DNA of 64,000 bases, taken from Nitrospirota bacterium. Its GTDB lineage: Bacteria > JACPQY01. Below the pieces are notes generated by a model. The model searched no databases and was not told the origin of the DNA. It was given only the letters and a program-made list of their open reading frames with translations. The stretch is from NCBI GenBank assembly GCA_016190245.1, contig JACPQY010000080.1, forward strand, positions 1 through 64,000, written 5' to 3'. Positions 9,149 through 18,067 of this stretch are shown piece after piece; position 1 is the first letter of the stretch, and every line of letters begins with the position of its first letter. The translations under genes were made by a program, and so were the position numbers.

Positions 9149-11023
9149 ATGAACGTGAAAACGCCGAAGATGTCGAGCCGCACGCTGGCCTTCTGGCTCG
9201 TCCTCATCGTGTTGGGCCTTCTCGGCTACAACATCATGAACCTGGCCCACCGGATCGACCGGGAGATCGGCTATTCTGAATTCATAGATCAGGTTGAGTC
9301 CGGCCTCGTCAAGGAGGTGATCATCCGGGGCAACGAGATCCAGGGCGTACAACAGGACGGGACCGGCGTGTTCCGCACCTACGCGCCCGACGACCCTTCC
9401 CTGATCGAGCTCCTGAAGGCAAAGAAGGTTGCGATCAAGGTCAAGGCGGTCGAACGTGAGGGGTGGTTTTCGGGCGTCCTTCTGACGTGGCTGCCGATCC
9501 TTTTCGTAGTCGCGCTGTGGGTCTTTTTCATGCGCCAGGTTCAGGTGGGGGGGGGGAAGGCGATGTCCTTTGGCAAGAGCCGCGCCCGGCTGATCGCGGA
9601 CACCCAGCGCAAGATCACCTTTGCGGATGTGGCCGGCATCGACGAGGCAAAGATGGAGTTGGAAGAGATCATCCAGTTTCTGAAGGACCCGAAGCGCTTC
9701 ACCAAGCTGGGCGGCCGGATCCCGAAGGGTGTGTTGCTCATCGGGTCGCCGGGCACGGGCAAGACGCTCCTGGCCCGGGCCATCGCCGGCGAGGCGGGCG
9801 TCCCCTTCTTCAGCATCTCGGGATCGGACTTCGTGGAGATGTTCGTGGGCGTCGGCGCCTCGCGTGTGCGAGACCTCTTCATGCAGGGGAAAAAAAATGC
9901 GCCCTGCATCATCTTCATCGATGAGATTGACGCCGTCGGGCGGCACCGCGGCGCGGGGCTCGGCGGCGGGCACGACGAGCGCGAGCAGACGCTCAACCAG
10001 CTTTTGGTGGAGATGGACGGTTTCGAATCCAACGACGGTGTCATCCTGATCGCAGCGACCAACCGGCCCGACGTGCTGGACCCGGCCCTGTTGCGCCCGG
10101 GACGGTTCGACCGGCGGGTGGTGGTCCCCCGGCCGGACCTCAAGGGGCGCCAGGAGATCCTGCGCGTCCACTCCCGGAACAAGCCGCTCGATCCCACGGT
10201 GGATCTCGACAAGATCGCGCGGGGGACGCCGGGTTTCTCCGGTGCCGACCTGGAGAACCTTGTCAATGAGGCCGCCCTTTTGGCCGCGCAGCGGGGGAAG
10301 ACCACCATCCAGCTCGAGGATTTCGAGCAATCGAAGGACAAGGTTCTCATGGGTGTGGAGCGCCGCAGCATGATCGTCACTGAGGGCGAGAAGCGCAACA
10401 CGGCGTACCATGAGGCCGGTCATGCCCTGGTGGCGAAGCTCCTGCCCAATGCGGATCCGGTGCACAAGGTCACGATCATCCCGAGGGGAATGGCCATGGG
10501 GGCGACGCAGCAGCTCCCCGTGGACGACCGCTACACCTACTGGTACGACTATCTCATGGACAACATCACCACCTTGATGGGCGGCCGCGCCGCCGAGGAA
10601 GTGGCGATGGGGCACGTGACCACCGGGGCGGGCAACGACCTCGAGCGGGCCACGGACCTCGCGCGCAAGATGGTGTGCCAGTGGGGGATGAGCGAGAAGC
10701 TCGGCCCCCTCACGTACGGCCTGCGGGATCAGGAAGTTTTTCTGGGCCGCGATTTCCTGCGACAGAAGGAGTACAGCGAGAAGACCGCGATGGAGATCGA
10801 CGACGAGGTCCGGCGGATCGTCAACGAGGCCCATGCGAAGGCGCGTAAGATGCTTTCCGACCATCTCGACAAGCTCCACGTGCTGGCCAAGCGCCTCCTC
10901 GAGAAAGAGGTGGTGGACGCAGCGGAGCTTGAAGAGATCGTCAACGGGAGCAGCGCCCCCGCTGAGCCGGCGCCCCCTGTGTCAGGGGCGGCGGAAGCGG
11001 CCCAAGGGCCCACGGTTCACTGA
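9149..11023 (+). CDS. ftsH: ATP-dependent zinc metalloprotease FtsH
   Basis: Membrane-anchored AAA+ protease that degrades misfolded membrane proteins and selected regulators. Two N-terminal transmembrane helices (about 14-32 and 110-128) flank a periplasmic domain. The AAA module has Walker A GSPGTGKT (199-206, Ser where Pro is usual) and Walker B IIFIDEID, and the M41 protease domain has HEAGH (about 421-425). Length 624 is typical. Codons 132-136 contain a G10 tract. It heads a likely ftsH-folP-cdaA-cdaR operon. Confidence 0.97.
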   Translation: MNVKTPKMSSRTLAFWLVLIVLGLLGYNIMNLAHRIDREIGYSEFIDQVESGLVKEVIIRGNEIQGVQQDGTGVFRTYAPDDPSLIELLKAKKVAIKVKAVEREGWFSGVLLTWLPILFVVALWVFFMRQVQVGGGKAMSFGKSRARLIADTQRKITFADVAGIDEAKMELEEIIQFLKDPKRFTKLGGRIPKGVLLIGSPGTGKTLLARAIAGEAGVPFFSISGSDFVEMFVGVGASRVRDLFMQGKKNAPCIIFIDEIDAVGRHRGAGLGGGHDEREQTLNQLLVEMDGFESNDGVILIAATNRPDVLDPALLRPGRFDRRVVVPRPDLKGRQEILRVHSRNKPLDPTVDLDKIARGTPGFSGADLENLVNEAALLAAQRGKTTIQLEDFEQSKDKVLMGVERRSMIVTEGEKRNTAYHEAGHALVAKLLPNADPVHKVTIIPRGMAMGATQQLPVDDRYTYWYDYLMDNITTLMGGRAAEEVAMGHVTTGAGNDLERATDLARKMVCQWGMSEKLGPLTYGLRDQEVFLGRDFLRQKEYSEKTAMEIDDEVRRIVNEAHAKARKMLSDHLDKLHVLAKRLLEKEVVDAAELEEIVNGSSAPAEPAPPVSGAAEAAQGPTVH

Positions 11024-11047
11024 GGCTCGGCGGGTGGGGCGGTTGCC

Positions 11048-11935
11048 GTGAGCCTTGCGCGCCCCGGCTCGACCCCGGGGGACAGCGCGTCTGCGGCCGG
11101 ACGCGGGGCGATTGTAGGATTGGGTTGGTCGGATGCCCCCTTGCGCGTGATGGGGATTCTCAACGTCACTCCCGATTCGTTCTCGGACGGCGGCGCGTGG
11201 GTTGATCCCGAGCGCGCTCTCGAGCACGCCCTCCGGATGGAGGAGGAAGGGGCGGACGTTGTGGACATCGGTGCCGAATCAACCCGTCCCGGCGCCATGC
11301 CGGTTCCGCTGGAGGAGGAGTGGCGCCGCCTCCGGCCGGTGCTGGACCGGCTTGGCGGGCGGCTCGGTATCCCCTTTTCCGTGGACACGTACAAGGCCGA
11401 GATCGCGCGCCGGGCGATCGCGCTGGGGGCGCGGATGATCAATTGTGTGGGGGCGTTATCCTTGGATTCGGCGATGGCCGACGTGGTGGCCGGGAGCGGC
11501 GCCTCGATCGTCCTCATGCACATGCGGGGCACGCCGCAGACCATGCAGGAGAACCCTCTCTACCGGGACGTGGTCGCCGAGGTCTGCGATGAGTTGGCGG
11601 CCGCTGTTCACCGGGCTGAGGAGCATGGGATCGCGCGGGAGCGGATCCTTGTGGATCCGGGCCTCGGATTCGGGAAGACGTTCGAGCACAATCTTCTTCT
11701 GTTGAGACACGTGGACACGCTCGCCACGCTGGGGTGCCCGGTCTTAATCGGCCCTTCGCGGAAGAGTTTCGTGGCGCGGGTTCTCGGCTCGGAGACGGGC
11801 GACCGGGACGACGGTACGATGGCGCTCGTGGCCTGGGCGGCGTTGCGAGGTATTCACATGGTCCGAGTGCACGACGTGCGCCGGACGCGAAACGTGATCC
11901 GGATTCTGGAGGCGGTCCGCCGTGTCGCTCACTGA
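11048..11935 (+). CDS. folP: Dihydropteroate synthase
   Basis: Condenses p-aminobenzoate with 6-hydroxymethyl-dihydropterin pyrophosphate in folate synthesis (cytoplasm). The signatures GILNVTPDSFSDGG (about 36-49), GAESTRPG and LVDPGLGFGKT are intact. The start is GTG at 11048, 24 bases after ftsH; the family core begins about 30 residues in, so a later start is possible. The 3' end overlaps cdaA by 14 bases, suggesting translational coupling. Confidence 0.95.
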   Translation: MSLARPGSTPGDSASAAGRGAIVGLGWSDAPLRVMGILNVTPDSFSDGGAWVDPERALEHALRMEEEGADVVDIGAESTRPGAMPVPLEEEWRRLRPVLDRLGGRLGIPFSVDTYKAEIARRAIALGARMINCVGALSLDSAMADVVAGSGASIVLMHMRGTPQTMQENPLYRDVVAEVCDELAAAVHRAEEHGIARERILVDPGLGFGKTFEHNLLLLRHVDTLATLGCPVLIGPSRKSFVARVLGSETGDRDDGTMALVAWAALRGIHMVRVHDVRRTRNVIRILEAVRRVAH

Positions 11936-12785
11936 GATCTGGGGTTGGGCCAGGGGCCACCTCTTGGATGGGGCGGACATCGCCCTCATCACCTTCATCA
12001 TGTACCGCATCATTCTCATGCTGAAGGGCACGCGCGCCGTGCGCATCCTGCTCGGCCTGGCGGCCATCATTTTTTTCTACTTCTTCGCCCAGCGGGTGGG
12101 CCTGGTCGCGACGAGCTGGCTCCTCAGCAACTTCCTGCTGTACGCAGTCCTGATCGTTGTCATCATCTTCCAGAACGAGATCCGCCGGGCGCTGTGGGAG
12201 ATGGGGCGGCCGCCGACGTGGTTCGATGTAGGCACCCGCGGGGCCCTCGGCGAGTTGGAAGAAATCATCCGCGCCACGCAGCTCATGGTCGCACGCAAGG
12301 TGGGCGCCCTCATCGTGATCGAACGGCAGGTGGGGCTGCGGGACTACATCGAGGGGGGGGTGACCCTGGACGCCCGCGCGAGCAAGGATCTCCTCCTCAC
12401 GTTGTTTCTCCCGGGCACACCGCTGCATGACGGAGCCGTGATCATTCAGAAGGGGCGGGTGGCGGCGGCGAGTTGCCTGCTTCCGCTCAGCCACGAGAGC
12501 CGGGTGGACCTCGGGCTCGGCACGCGTCACCGCGCCGCCGTCGGACTCACGGAGGAAACGGATGCGGTGGTCATCGTGGTATCCGAGGAGCGCGGGTCGG
12601 TATCGCTGGCGGTGGCGGGCGAGTTGCGGCGGAATCTGGATGCCACGCAGTTGCGCGAGCAGCTCTACGGGCTCCTGACGCCGCCGCGCCAGGGGCGCCC
12701 CGTGGCCCGGCGGGCGCCGAAAACCGATGGGGCTGGTGCGGAGCCCGTTCAAGCCGCGCCCGTCGAGGGGGCGGGTCAGCCGTGA
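11922..12785 (+). CDS. cdaA: Diadenylate cyclase CdaA
   Basis: Makes cyclic di-AMP from two ATP. Three N-terminal transmembrane segments (about 18-100) precede the DAC domain with LHDGAVII and GTRHRAA, the DGA and RHR catalytic motifs. Length 287 is standard for CdaA. It overlaps folP by 14 bases, and its stop overlaps the cdaR start (GTGA). In many bacteria cdaA-cdaR is followed by glmM. Here the next gene is galE on the other strand, and a phosphosugar mutase lies at 44.6 kb. Confidence 0.95.
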   Translation: MSLTEIWGWARGHLLDGADIALITFIMYRIILMLKGTRAVRILLGLAAIIFFYFFAQRVGLVATSWLLSNFLLYAVLIVVIIFQNEIRRALWEMGRPPTWFDVGTRGALGELEEIIRATQLMVARKVGALIVIERQVGLRDYIEGGVTLDARASKDLLLTLFLPGTPLHDGAVIIQKGRVAAASCLLPLSHESRVDLGLGTRHRAAVGLTEETDAVVIVVSEERGSVSLAVAGELRRNLDATQLREQLYGLLTPPRQGRPVARRAPKTDGAGAEPVQAAPVEGAGQP

Positions 12786-13441
12786 ATCGCCTGCGCCGAT
12801 TCTTCCTGGGCAACTTGGCGGAGAAGATCCTCGCCCTCGTCCTGGCGGTCCTGATCTACGGCTTCGTGTTCGGCCAACGGCCCGTGGAGCAGATCGTCCG
12901 CGTGCCGATCCAGATCGAGGATCTCCCCGCGGGGATGGTGGTGACGAGGCTGGAGGCGAACAGCGTGGACCTCCGGCTGAGCGCGCCCAAGACGCTGCTG
13001 GTCGGCCTGGAGCGCAAGAACATCCGGGCGATCGTGGATCTCGCCTCCGCCGCGCCGGGCTTTCAGACCTACATGTTCCGCGCGGAGGATTTCGCGTTGG
13101 CGCGCGCGATCAGCATCGTGGAGATCAGCCCGCCGGAGATCAGCTTCTGGGTGGACCCCCTGATGACGCGGATCGTGCCCGTGGTGCCGACGTTCCGGAA
13201 CCGGCCGCCCGAAGGATTCGAGATCGTGGAGGTGGAGGTGACGCCCCGCGAGATCGAGATTCAGGGCCCGAAGCGCGACGTGGAGAAGCTGGAGGAGATC
13301 CCGACCGAGCCGATCGACCTCTCCACGCTGCGGCAGGATCAGAGCTTCTCGGTGCTGCCGGGGGCCGTGCCGGCCGAGATCGTCATGAGCCTCGGCGGCC
13401 GCGTGCTCGTTTCGATCCGCGTGGCGTCGAATCCGCGCTGA
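12782..13441 (+). CDS. cdaR: CdaR, YbbR-domain regulator of diadenylate cyclase
   Basis: Starts at GTG 12782, overlapping the cdaA stop. One N-terminal membrane helix (ILALVLAVLIYGFVFG) is followed by extracytoplasmic YbbR repeats (about 45-215; for example VPVVPTFRNRPPEGFEIVEVEVTP). Family members bind and modulate CdaA. The 219-residue length indicates two YbbR domains. The track ORF starting at 12473 is an out-of-frame extension into cdaA and is rejected. The 3' ends of cdaR and galE overlap by 59 bases (13383-13441). Confidence 0.9.
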   Translation: MNRLRRFFLGNLAEKILALVLAVLIYGFVFGQRPVEQIVRVPIQIEDLPAGMVVTRLEANSVDLRLSAPKTLLVGLERKNIRAIVDLASAAPGFQTYMFRAEDFALARAISIVEISPPEISFWVDPLMTRIVPVVPTFRNRPPEGFEIVEVEVTPREIEIQGPKRDVEKLEEIPTEPIDLSTLRQDQSFSVLPGAVPAEIVMSLGGRVLVSIRVASNPR

Positions 13442-14435
13442 GTCGGGTGCCGCCACCGCCTCCCCTGATCAGGGTGAAACCCGTTTCGCGGTACCACCTC
13501 CAGGCGGTGCGAATGATCGTTTCCGGATCGCTGTACGCGGGCCGGACGTCGAGCCGCCGTCGGGCCTCACGGGGATCGGCCACGAGGATGGGTGGATCCC
13601 CCGGACGGGCGGGCGCCTCCGTCGGCTTGAGATCGTGGCCGACCACATGCGCGGCAAGCCGGACGATCTCGCGGACGGAATGGCCCACGCCGGTGCCAAG
13701 GTTGAGAGCGACTGAATCGCCGCCATCGTCCAGGTAGCCGATCGCTCGCGCGTGAGCCTCCGCGAGATCGGCGACGTGGACGAAGTCCCGAATGCAGGTT
13801 CCGTCCGGGGTCGGGTGGCGGGTACCGAAGAGGAACATCCGGCGGTCGACTCCGCCGGCGAACCGGAGCAGGTTGGGGATGAGATGCTTCTCGGGCGAGT
13901 GGATCTCTCCGAGTTCGCCGTCCGGATCCGCGCCCGCGGCGTTGAAGTAGCGGAACGACACGAAGCGGAATCCTTCGCGCGGCGCACACCAGTCCAGGAT
14001 GCGTTCGCACATCAGCTTGCTCTCGCCGTAGGGGTTGATGGGTTGCAGGGGATCCCGCTCGGTGGCCAGGCGCCGCGGTGGCCGGCCGTAGACGGCGGCC
14101 GAGGATGAGAAAACGAGGCGGCCGCACCGCGCGGCTCGAAGCGCGGCCACGAGGTTGAGGGTCGTCACTACGTTGTTGCGGAAGTAGCGTTCGGGGTTTC
14201 GCACGGAGTCCTCCACCTCGGCCGAGGCGGCGAAGTGCAGGGCCGCTCGGGGTCGCAGGGCCGTGACCACGTCCGTGAGCCGTCGCAAGTCCGAAAGCGT
14301 GCCCCGCACGAGACGCCCGTAGCGGATAGCCCAGCGGTGGCCGGAGGACAGGTCATCGTAGACGACCGGCAGGTAGCCGAGGGCCCTGAGCCGCTTGGCG
14401 GTGTGGCTCCCCACGTAGCCGGCCCCGCCGGTCAC
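13383..14435 (-). CDS. galE: UDP-glucose 4-epimerase (GalE-like SDR)
   Basis: NAD-dependent extended short-chain dehydrogenase that interconverts UDP-glucose and UDP-galactose or similar sugars. It shows GGAGYVGS for NAD binding, SSSAAVYG and the catalytic YGESK. About 310 residues belong to the family; the last 35 (GGGGGTRLSADSTPRGSKRARGRRGS) are a low-complexity tail reading antisense through cdaR. The annotated GTG falls inside the first beta-strand (the sequence continues upstream as RGTVLV-TGG), so the real start is probably a few codons earlier, where no ATG/GTG/TTG is visible. It sits before the heptose genes, consistent with LPS sugar supply. Confidence 0.85.
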   Translation of the reverse strand: MTGGAGYVGSHTAKRLRALGYLPVVYDDLSSGHRWAIRYGRLVRGTLSDLRRLTDVVTALRPRAALHFAASAEVEDSVRNPERYFRNNVVTTLNLVAALRAARCGRLVFSSSAAVYGRPPRRLATERDPLQPINPYGESKLMCERILDWCAPREGFRFVSFRYFNAAGADPDGELGEIHSPEKHLIPNLLRFAGGVDRRMFLFGTRHPTPDGTCIRDFVHVADLAEAHARAIGYLDDGGDSVALNLGTGVGHSVREIVRLAAHVVGHDLKPTEAPARPGDPPILVADPREARRRLDVRPAYSDPETIIRTAWRWYRETGFTLIRGGGGGTRLSADSTPRGSKRARGRRGS

Positions 14436-14515
14436 CAGGACCGTGCCTCGGTTTTTCGGGCGTGCCGCCGTTCGTGGGATCAGGCTTCAGTCTCCAGTCT
14501 GCGGCCGCGGGTGTG

Positions 14516-15124
14516 TCAGCAGCGCAGGTGCACGATGTCGCCGGTGACGGTGGCGTCATTGTGGAGGATCCCGTAGATCCGCTGCATCGCCATGTGGAGG
14601 ATGATCATGTGCAGGTCTTCAACCTTCTGCATGTCGTGTGCGGGGACCACGAGGGCGTCCCGGGCCGACTGGGCGAGTTTCCCCCCGCTGAACCCGGTGA
14701 GCCCGAATGTCCGGCCTCCATGGTCGTTGGCATATCCGATCGCCTTCAGAACGTTCTTCGAGTTCCCGCTGCCGGAGATGCCGAGGGCCAGATCTCCGGG
14801 CCGGTGGAAGTTGATCAACTGCTGCACGAACACGTCCTCGTAGCTCACGTCGTTGGCGTAGGCCATGAGGATCGAGACGTTGTCGTTGAGGCAGATCATC
14901 CGGAACCGTTTCGGCAGCTCTGCCGACGCGCCCTTGTTCATGTCCTGCGCGAAGTGGGAGGCCGTGGTGGCGCTGCCTCCATTCCCGAAAACGAACACCT
15001 GCTGTTCTCCCTTGTAGGTTTCGAGAAGGAGCTGAACGAGCCGCTCGAACTTCTCCGAGGAGATCCGATCCATGAGCCCCTTGAGGGTCCCCAGGTAGCG
15101 CGCCGCGAAGTCTCGATCGCCCAT
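14516..15124 (-). CDS. gmhA: Phosphoheptose (sedoheptulose-7-phosphate) isomerase
   Basis: SIS-domain protein of about 202 residues that converts sedoheptulose 7-phosphate to heptose 7-phosphate, the first step of ADP-heptose synthesis for LPS. Visible motifs are FVFGNGGSATTASHFAQDM and the phosphate loop GISGSGNSKNV. The ATG at 15124 overlaps the stop of the upstream adenylyltransferase gene (TGATG), so translation is coupled. The track start one codon earlier is a GTG. Confidence 0.88.
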   Translation of the reverse strand: MGDRDFAARYLGTLKGLMDRISSEKFERLVQLLLETYKGEQQVFVFGNGGSATTASHFAQDMNKGASAELPKRFRMICLNDNVSILMAYANDVSYEDVFVQQLINFHRPGDLALGISGSGNSKNVLKAIGYANDHGGRTFGLTGFSGGKLAQSARDALVVPAHDMQKVEDLHMIILHMAMQRIYGILHNDATVTGDIVHLRC

Positions 15125-15684
15125 CACCGGATGCTAGACGCGCCGAGCCGCCGGGTCAACCCGCGACGCGTCGGGGGGGGGGGCGTTGCCTCCGCCTCCC
15201 CGGCGGCGCGAATCCGGCCGAGGAGGCGGCTGGTGGAGAGGCCGAAGAACTTGGGGATGAGATGGAGACGGCCGCCGTGGTGCTTCACAACCCCGCTCTC
15301 GATGCAGTTGGCGCCGTACTCGGAGCCGTTGACGTGCACGTCCGGTCGGATGATGGACAGCAACCGGCGGGGATCGCGCTCGTGAAAGATCGTGACGAAG
15401 TCCACGCATTCGAGGGCGGCCAGCATCGCGGCGCGGTGCCGCTGTGGGACGATCGGGCGGGTGGGACCCTTGTAGCTATGCACCGAGCGGTCGCTGTTCA
15501 ACCCGACGATGAGGACGTCGCCCTCGGCGCGGGCAAGCTGAAGGTACTTCGCGTGGCCCGCGTGGAGGAGGTCGAACGAGCCGTTGGTCGTCACGATCCT
15601 CCGGCCTTGGGCGCGAAGGCGGCGGACGAGGGAGCGAAGACGTGCGCGAGGGACGATCTTCGACGAAGGCTTACGAGGGGTCAT
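15124..15684 (-). CDS. hldC: Heptose 1-phosphate adenylyltransferase (HldE C-terminal-type)
   Basis: Nucleotidyltransferase of 186 residues that activates heptose 1-phosphate to the nucleotide sugar. It has TNGSFDLLHAGHAKYL with the HxGH motif, and VNGSEYG. In enterobacteria this is the second domain of HldE; here it is a separate gene overlapping the kinase gene by 14 bases. ADP versus GDP specificity cannot be told from sequence. The C-terminal 30 residues are arginine/proline rich and include a C11 tract (G11 on the plus strand at 15173). Confidence 0.88.
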   Translation of the reverse strand: MTPRKPSSKIVPRARLRSLVRRLRAQGRRIVTTNGSFDLLHAGHAKYLQLARAEGDVLIVGLNSDRSVHSYKGPTRPIVPQRHRAAMLAALECVDFVTIFHERDPRRLLSIIRPDVHVNGSEYGANCIESGVVKHHGGRLHLIPKFFGLSTSRLLGRIRAAGEAEATPPPPTRRGLTRRLGASSIR

Positions 15685-16675
15685 TCAGGATCGCGGCTTG
15701 GAGTTCTTGGGGGGTCACACAGCTCGTTCCGAGACGTCCGACCACAACGCCCGCGGCGTAGTTCGCGAGCTGAGCGCCGACATCGAGCGGCGCACCGGCC
15801 GCCAGTGCCAGCGCCAGCGTGGCCATGACCGTGTCGCCCGCGCCGCTCACGTCGAACACATCCCGGGCCTTCGTCGGGATCGCGAGGGCGGAGCCGTGAT
15901 CGCCGAGGAGGAACATCCCCTTCTCTCCGCGCGTGATGAGAATGGGGCAGCCGTAGCGGCGGCGCAGACGACGTGCCACGCGCAGGGGATCCTCGGCAGC
16001 GGTTCCGTCGAGACCGCTCAGCGTCCGGGCCTCGCCCCAGTTGGGAGCGAGCAGGCTCACGCCACGGTACGCTCTGGAGTTCGACGGCTTGGGATCCAAG
16101 AGGATTTTGATTCGGCGGCGGCGGGCCTCGCGGGCGATCAGCTCGAAGACGCGCGCCGTGACCACGCCCTTGTGGTAGTCCGACACGACGACGATCTCGG
16201 CTCGGCTCACCTGGCGACGGAGCAGGGCCAGGAGCTGCCGCTCAACGGAGCCCGAGACGGAATGCGTGGCCTCGTAGTCCACGCGTAGGAGTTGCTGGTG
16301 CTGTCCCATGACGCGAAGTTTTACAGTGGTGGGTCGGGACGGATCGGCGACGACTCCGGCCGTTTCCATCGCCTCGCCCCGCAGGGTACGCGTGAGACTT
16401 TCTGCGGCGGCGTCGCGGCCGCGGAGACCGACGAGGAGGGGCCGTCCCCCGAGACTGGCGATATTCCGCGCGGTATTGCCCGAGCCCCCGAGCGTGACCG
16501 ATTCCCGCTGGGCGGCCACAACCTGTACCGGCGCCTCGGGCGAGATGCGATGAACGTCGCCCCAGATGTAGCGATCCAGCATGATGTCGCCGACCACCAG
16601 CACACGCCGACCGGAGAACCGAGCGATCCAGCGGGACCAGTCCTGGCGGTCGCGAGCGAGCGTCTCAGTCTTCAC
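15671..16675 (-). CDS. hldA: Heptose 7-phosphate kinase (PfkB/HldE N-terminal-type)
   Basis: Ribokinase-family enzyme of 334 residues. It has VGDIMLDRYIWGDVHRISPEAP, typical of heptose 7-phosphate kinases, GGSGNTARN, and the catalytic DVSGAGDTV near residue 280. It phosphorylates D-glycero-D-manno-heptose 7-phosphate at C1. It lies directly upstream of the adenylyltransferase and isomerase genes and overlaps the preceding unknown gene by 11 bases. No GmhB phosphatase gene is in the window. Confidence 0.92.
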   Translation of the reverse strand: MKTETLARDRQDWSRWIARFSGRRVLVVGDIMLDRYIWGDVHRISPEAPVQVVAAQRESVTLGGSGNTARNIASLGGRPLLVGLRGRDAAAESLTRTLRGEAMETAGVVADPSRPTTVKLRVMGQHQQLLRVDYEATHSVSGSVERQLLALLRRQVSRAEIVVVSDYHKGVVTARVFELIAREARRRRIKILLDPKPSNSRAYRGVSLLAPNWGEARTLSGLDGTAAEDPLRVARRLRRRYGCPILITRGEKGMFLLGDHGSALAIPTKARDVFDVSGAGDTVMATLALALAAGAPLDVGAQLANYAAGVVVGRLGTSCVTPQELQAAILNDPS

Positions 16676-17666
16676 GAAAAACCTCCCTCACGAGGAGCGG
16701 CACGGTGTCCTCGAAGCGCCCCTTGACGTAGAGCGAGCGGCCCGCGTCGCGGGTGGGGCGTTGGAGGACGTTGACGCGGGGCCGGTAGTGGTCGAGCATG
16801 TCCAGCACGGCGGCCGTGAATCCCCGTATCGGCCCTGTCAGATTGCGGGCCACCGAAAGCGCCTTCACGAAGACTTCCGGCAGGACCACGCTGCTCCCGA
16901 GGTTGACTACGACGCCGCCGTCGCCGATCCGAGTCAGCGTCTGCGCCAGGATTCGGAAGTCCAGATAGCTGGTCTGGCCGATGGCCGCCCCATCGCAGAG
17001 TGGGGATTGGTAGATCGTGTCCGTCCCGATCGCGGCGTGGACCGTGAAAGGAATCCCGCGCGTGCGGGCGGCAAGCATGAGGCTCACGGTCGGGTGCCCG
17101 GGGGGGGGGCGGCGGCCGGCGAGGTGTCGAGCGAGGCTCTCTCCCAGTCCCTCGCCCCGGCGTGCCCCTTCCTTGGCTGCCTCGTTGATCTCTTGCAGCG
17201 TCTCACGGACGCTCCCGAACATGCCATCCGGCAGCGTGTCCTCCACCTCTTCGGAGGTCCGACCGAACGTGCTCAACTCGAAATCGTGGATCGGCACCGC
17301 GCCGTTTCCCGCCAGGTGGGTGATGAATCCCTTCTCGATCAGGGCTCTCAGGTACCGGCTCAGGCCGACCTTGATGGCGTGGGCACCCATCATCAAGACG
17401 ATGGGCTTGCCGAGACGCCGGGCGGTGCGGATGGCCTTACCCAACTCGCGAATTTCGTCGGACGCCTCGGAGAAAGAGCTCAGGCCGGCCGGGTCGAACG
17501 GAGGGACGTCTTCGATCTTGACCTTGTGCCGGCGCTCGAGGATTCCGTAGGTGCGGATCGCGGAGAAATCGAGGGCGGCGAAGGCGCTCACGCGTGGGGG
17601 ACCGGTGAAGAAAACGGCATGGGGCGCATGGTAGCACAAAGGCGCGTGAGGTCGCAGCAGAGCCAT
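16665..17666 (-). CDS. Conserved protein of heptose/LPS clusters, function unknown
   Basis: About 333 residues from the ATG at 17666. The track ORF's first 102 residues are translated from an intergenic repeat and are not credible. The core contains GAHAIKVGLSRYLRALIEKG, HLAGNGAVPIHDFELS and LGESLARHL, a Rossmann-like pattern I recall from an uncharacterised family found beside heptose genes in Geobacter relatives; it also resembles deoxyhypusine-synthase-like folds. It heads the minus-strand heptose operon and overlaps hldA. The role is inferred only from context. No clear Shine-Dalgarno was seen, so the start could be later, near LDFSAIRTYGI. Confidence 0.65.
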   Translation of the reverse strand: MALLRPHAPLCYHAPHAVFFTGPPRVSAFAALDFSAIRTYGILERRHKVKIEDVPPFDPAGLSSFSEASDEIRELGKAIRTARRLGKPIVLMMGAHAIKVGLSRYLRALIEKGFITHLAGNGAVPIHDFELSTFGRTSEEVEDTLPDGMFGSVRETLQEINEAAKEGARRGEGLGESLARHLAGRRPPPGHPTVSLMLAARTRGIPFTVHAAIGTDTIYQSPLCDGAAIGQTSYLDFRILAQTLTRIGDGGVVVNLGSSVVLPEVFVKALSVARNLTGPIRGFTAAVLDMLDHYRPRVNVLQRPTRDAGRSLYVKGRFEDTVPLLVREVFRED

Positions 17667-17754
17667 TTGGACGCGGACACCGACGTAGTCTATAGTAGCG
17701 CGATGGTTGTGGAGTGCTTGTTCCGTGATGGAGTCCCGAGAGTGTCGAGCATCA

Positions 17755-17826
17755 TGACGCGGGCTGCCTGCCCGCCGAAGTCCGTCCGCCGTGGCGGACT
17801 GGACAGGCGGGAAGCCCGTGGCTGCC
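17755..17826 (+). repeat. Family-A palindromic (REP-like) element, copy 1
   Basis: Begins TGACGCGGGCTGCCTGCCCG and ends near GGCGGGAAGCCCGTGGCTGCCA; the two ends are roughly inverted. A central hairpin AGTCCGCC/GGCGGACT-like core lies at 17780-17804. The first 24 bases are identical to 28039-28062. Confidence 0.75.
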
Positions 17827-17897
17827 AGGACCGAGAGTCCGAGGTAGGCGCAGGCCATGTTGCATGCCGCGCCATCTCCGCCGCGGCGGACGCAGCG

Positions 17898-17956
17898 ACA
17901 CCTGGACAAGGAGTCCTGGTGCCACGAAAGGAAGGCAGGCCAGGAAGGCCTGCGAA
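17898..17956 (-). repeat. Family-B dispersed repeat, copy 1
   Basis: 59 bases that match 52657-52715 in reverse complement with 2 mismatches by my count. It contains the perfect 7-bp hairpin GCAGGCC-AGGAA-GGCCTGC. A related hairpin occurs at 49657-49675. Confidence 0.8.
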
Positions 17957-18067
17957 TGGCGTGGCATTGCATGGCCCCATGCCCTCACTGGCAAGGGGCT
18001 TTGAGCCTGCGGGTGTCTTGCGCCTGGCCCTCAGGCGGTCGGACGCTCCTGGACCGGAGCGAGAGAG

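Larger units (their letters stand above)
17667..18067. other. 401-base intergenic region with two palindromic repeats
   Basis: Divergent spacer between the heptose operon and the barrel-protein gene. It holds a family-A palindromic element (17755-17826) and a family-B element (17898-17956), both listed separately. Track ORFs crossing it on either strand are composed of repeat sequence. No clear sigma70 promoter was recognised. Confidence 0.6.

Noticed and set aside
9128-10879. 583-residue minus-strand ORF opposite ftsH, and similar long antisense ORFs (154-1311, 11514-12752, 20451-21932, 23379-24719, 34614-36218, 49501-51258)
   Set aside because: Low-complexity Arg/His/Pro-rich translations without family motifs, exactly opposite well-recognised genes. 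They are the expected shadows in high-GC DNA.
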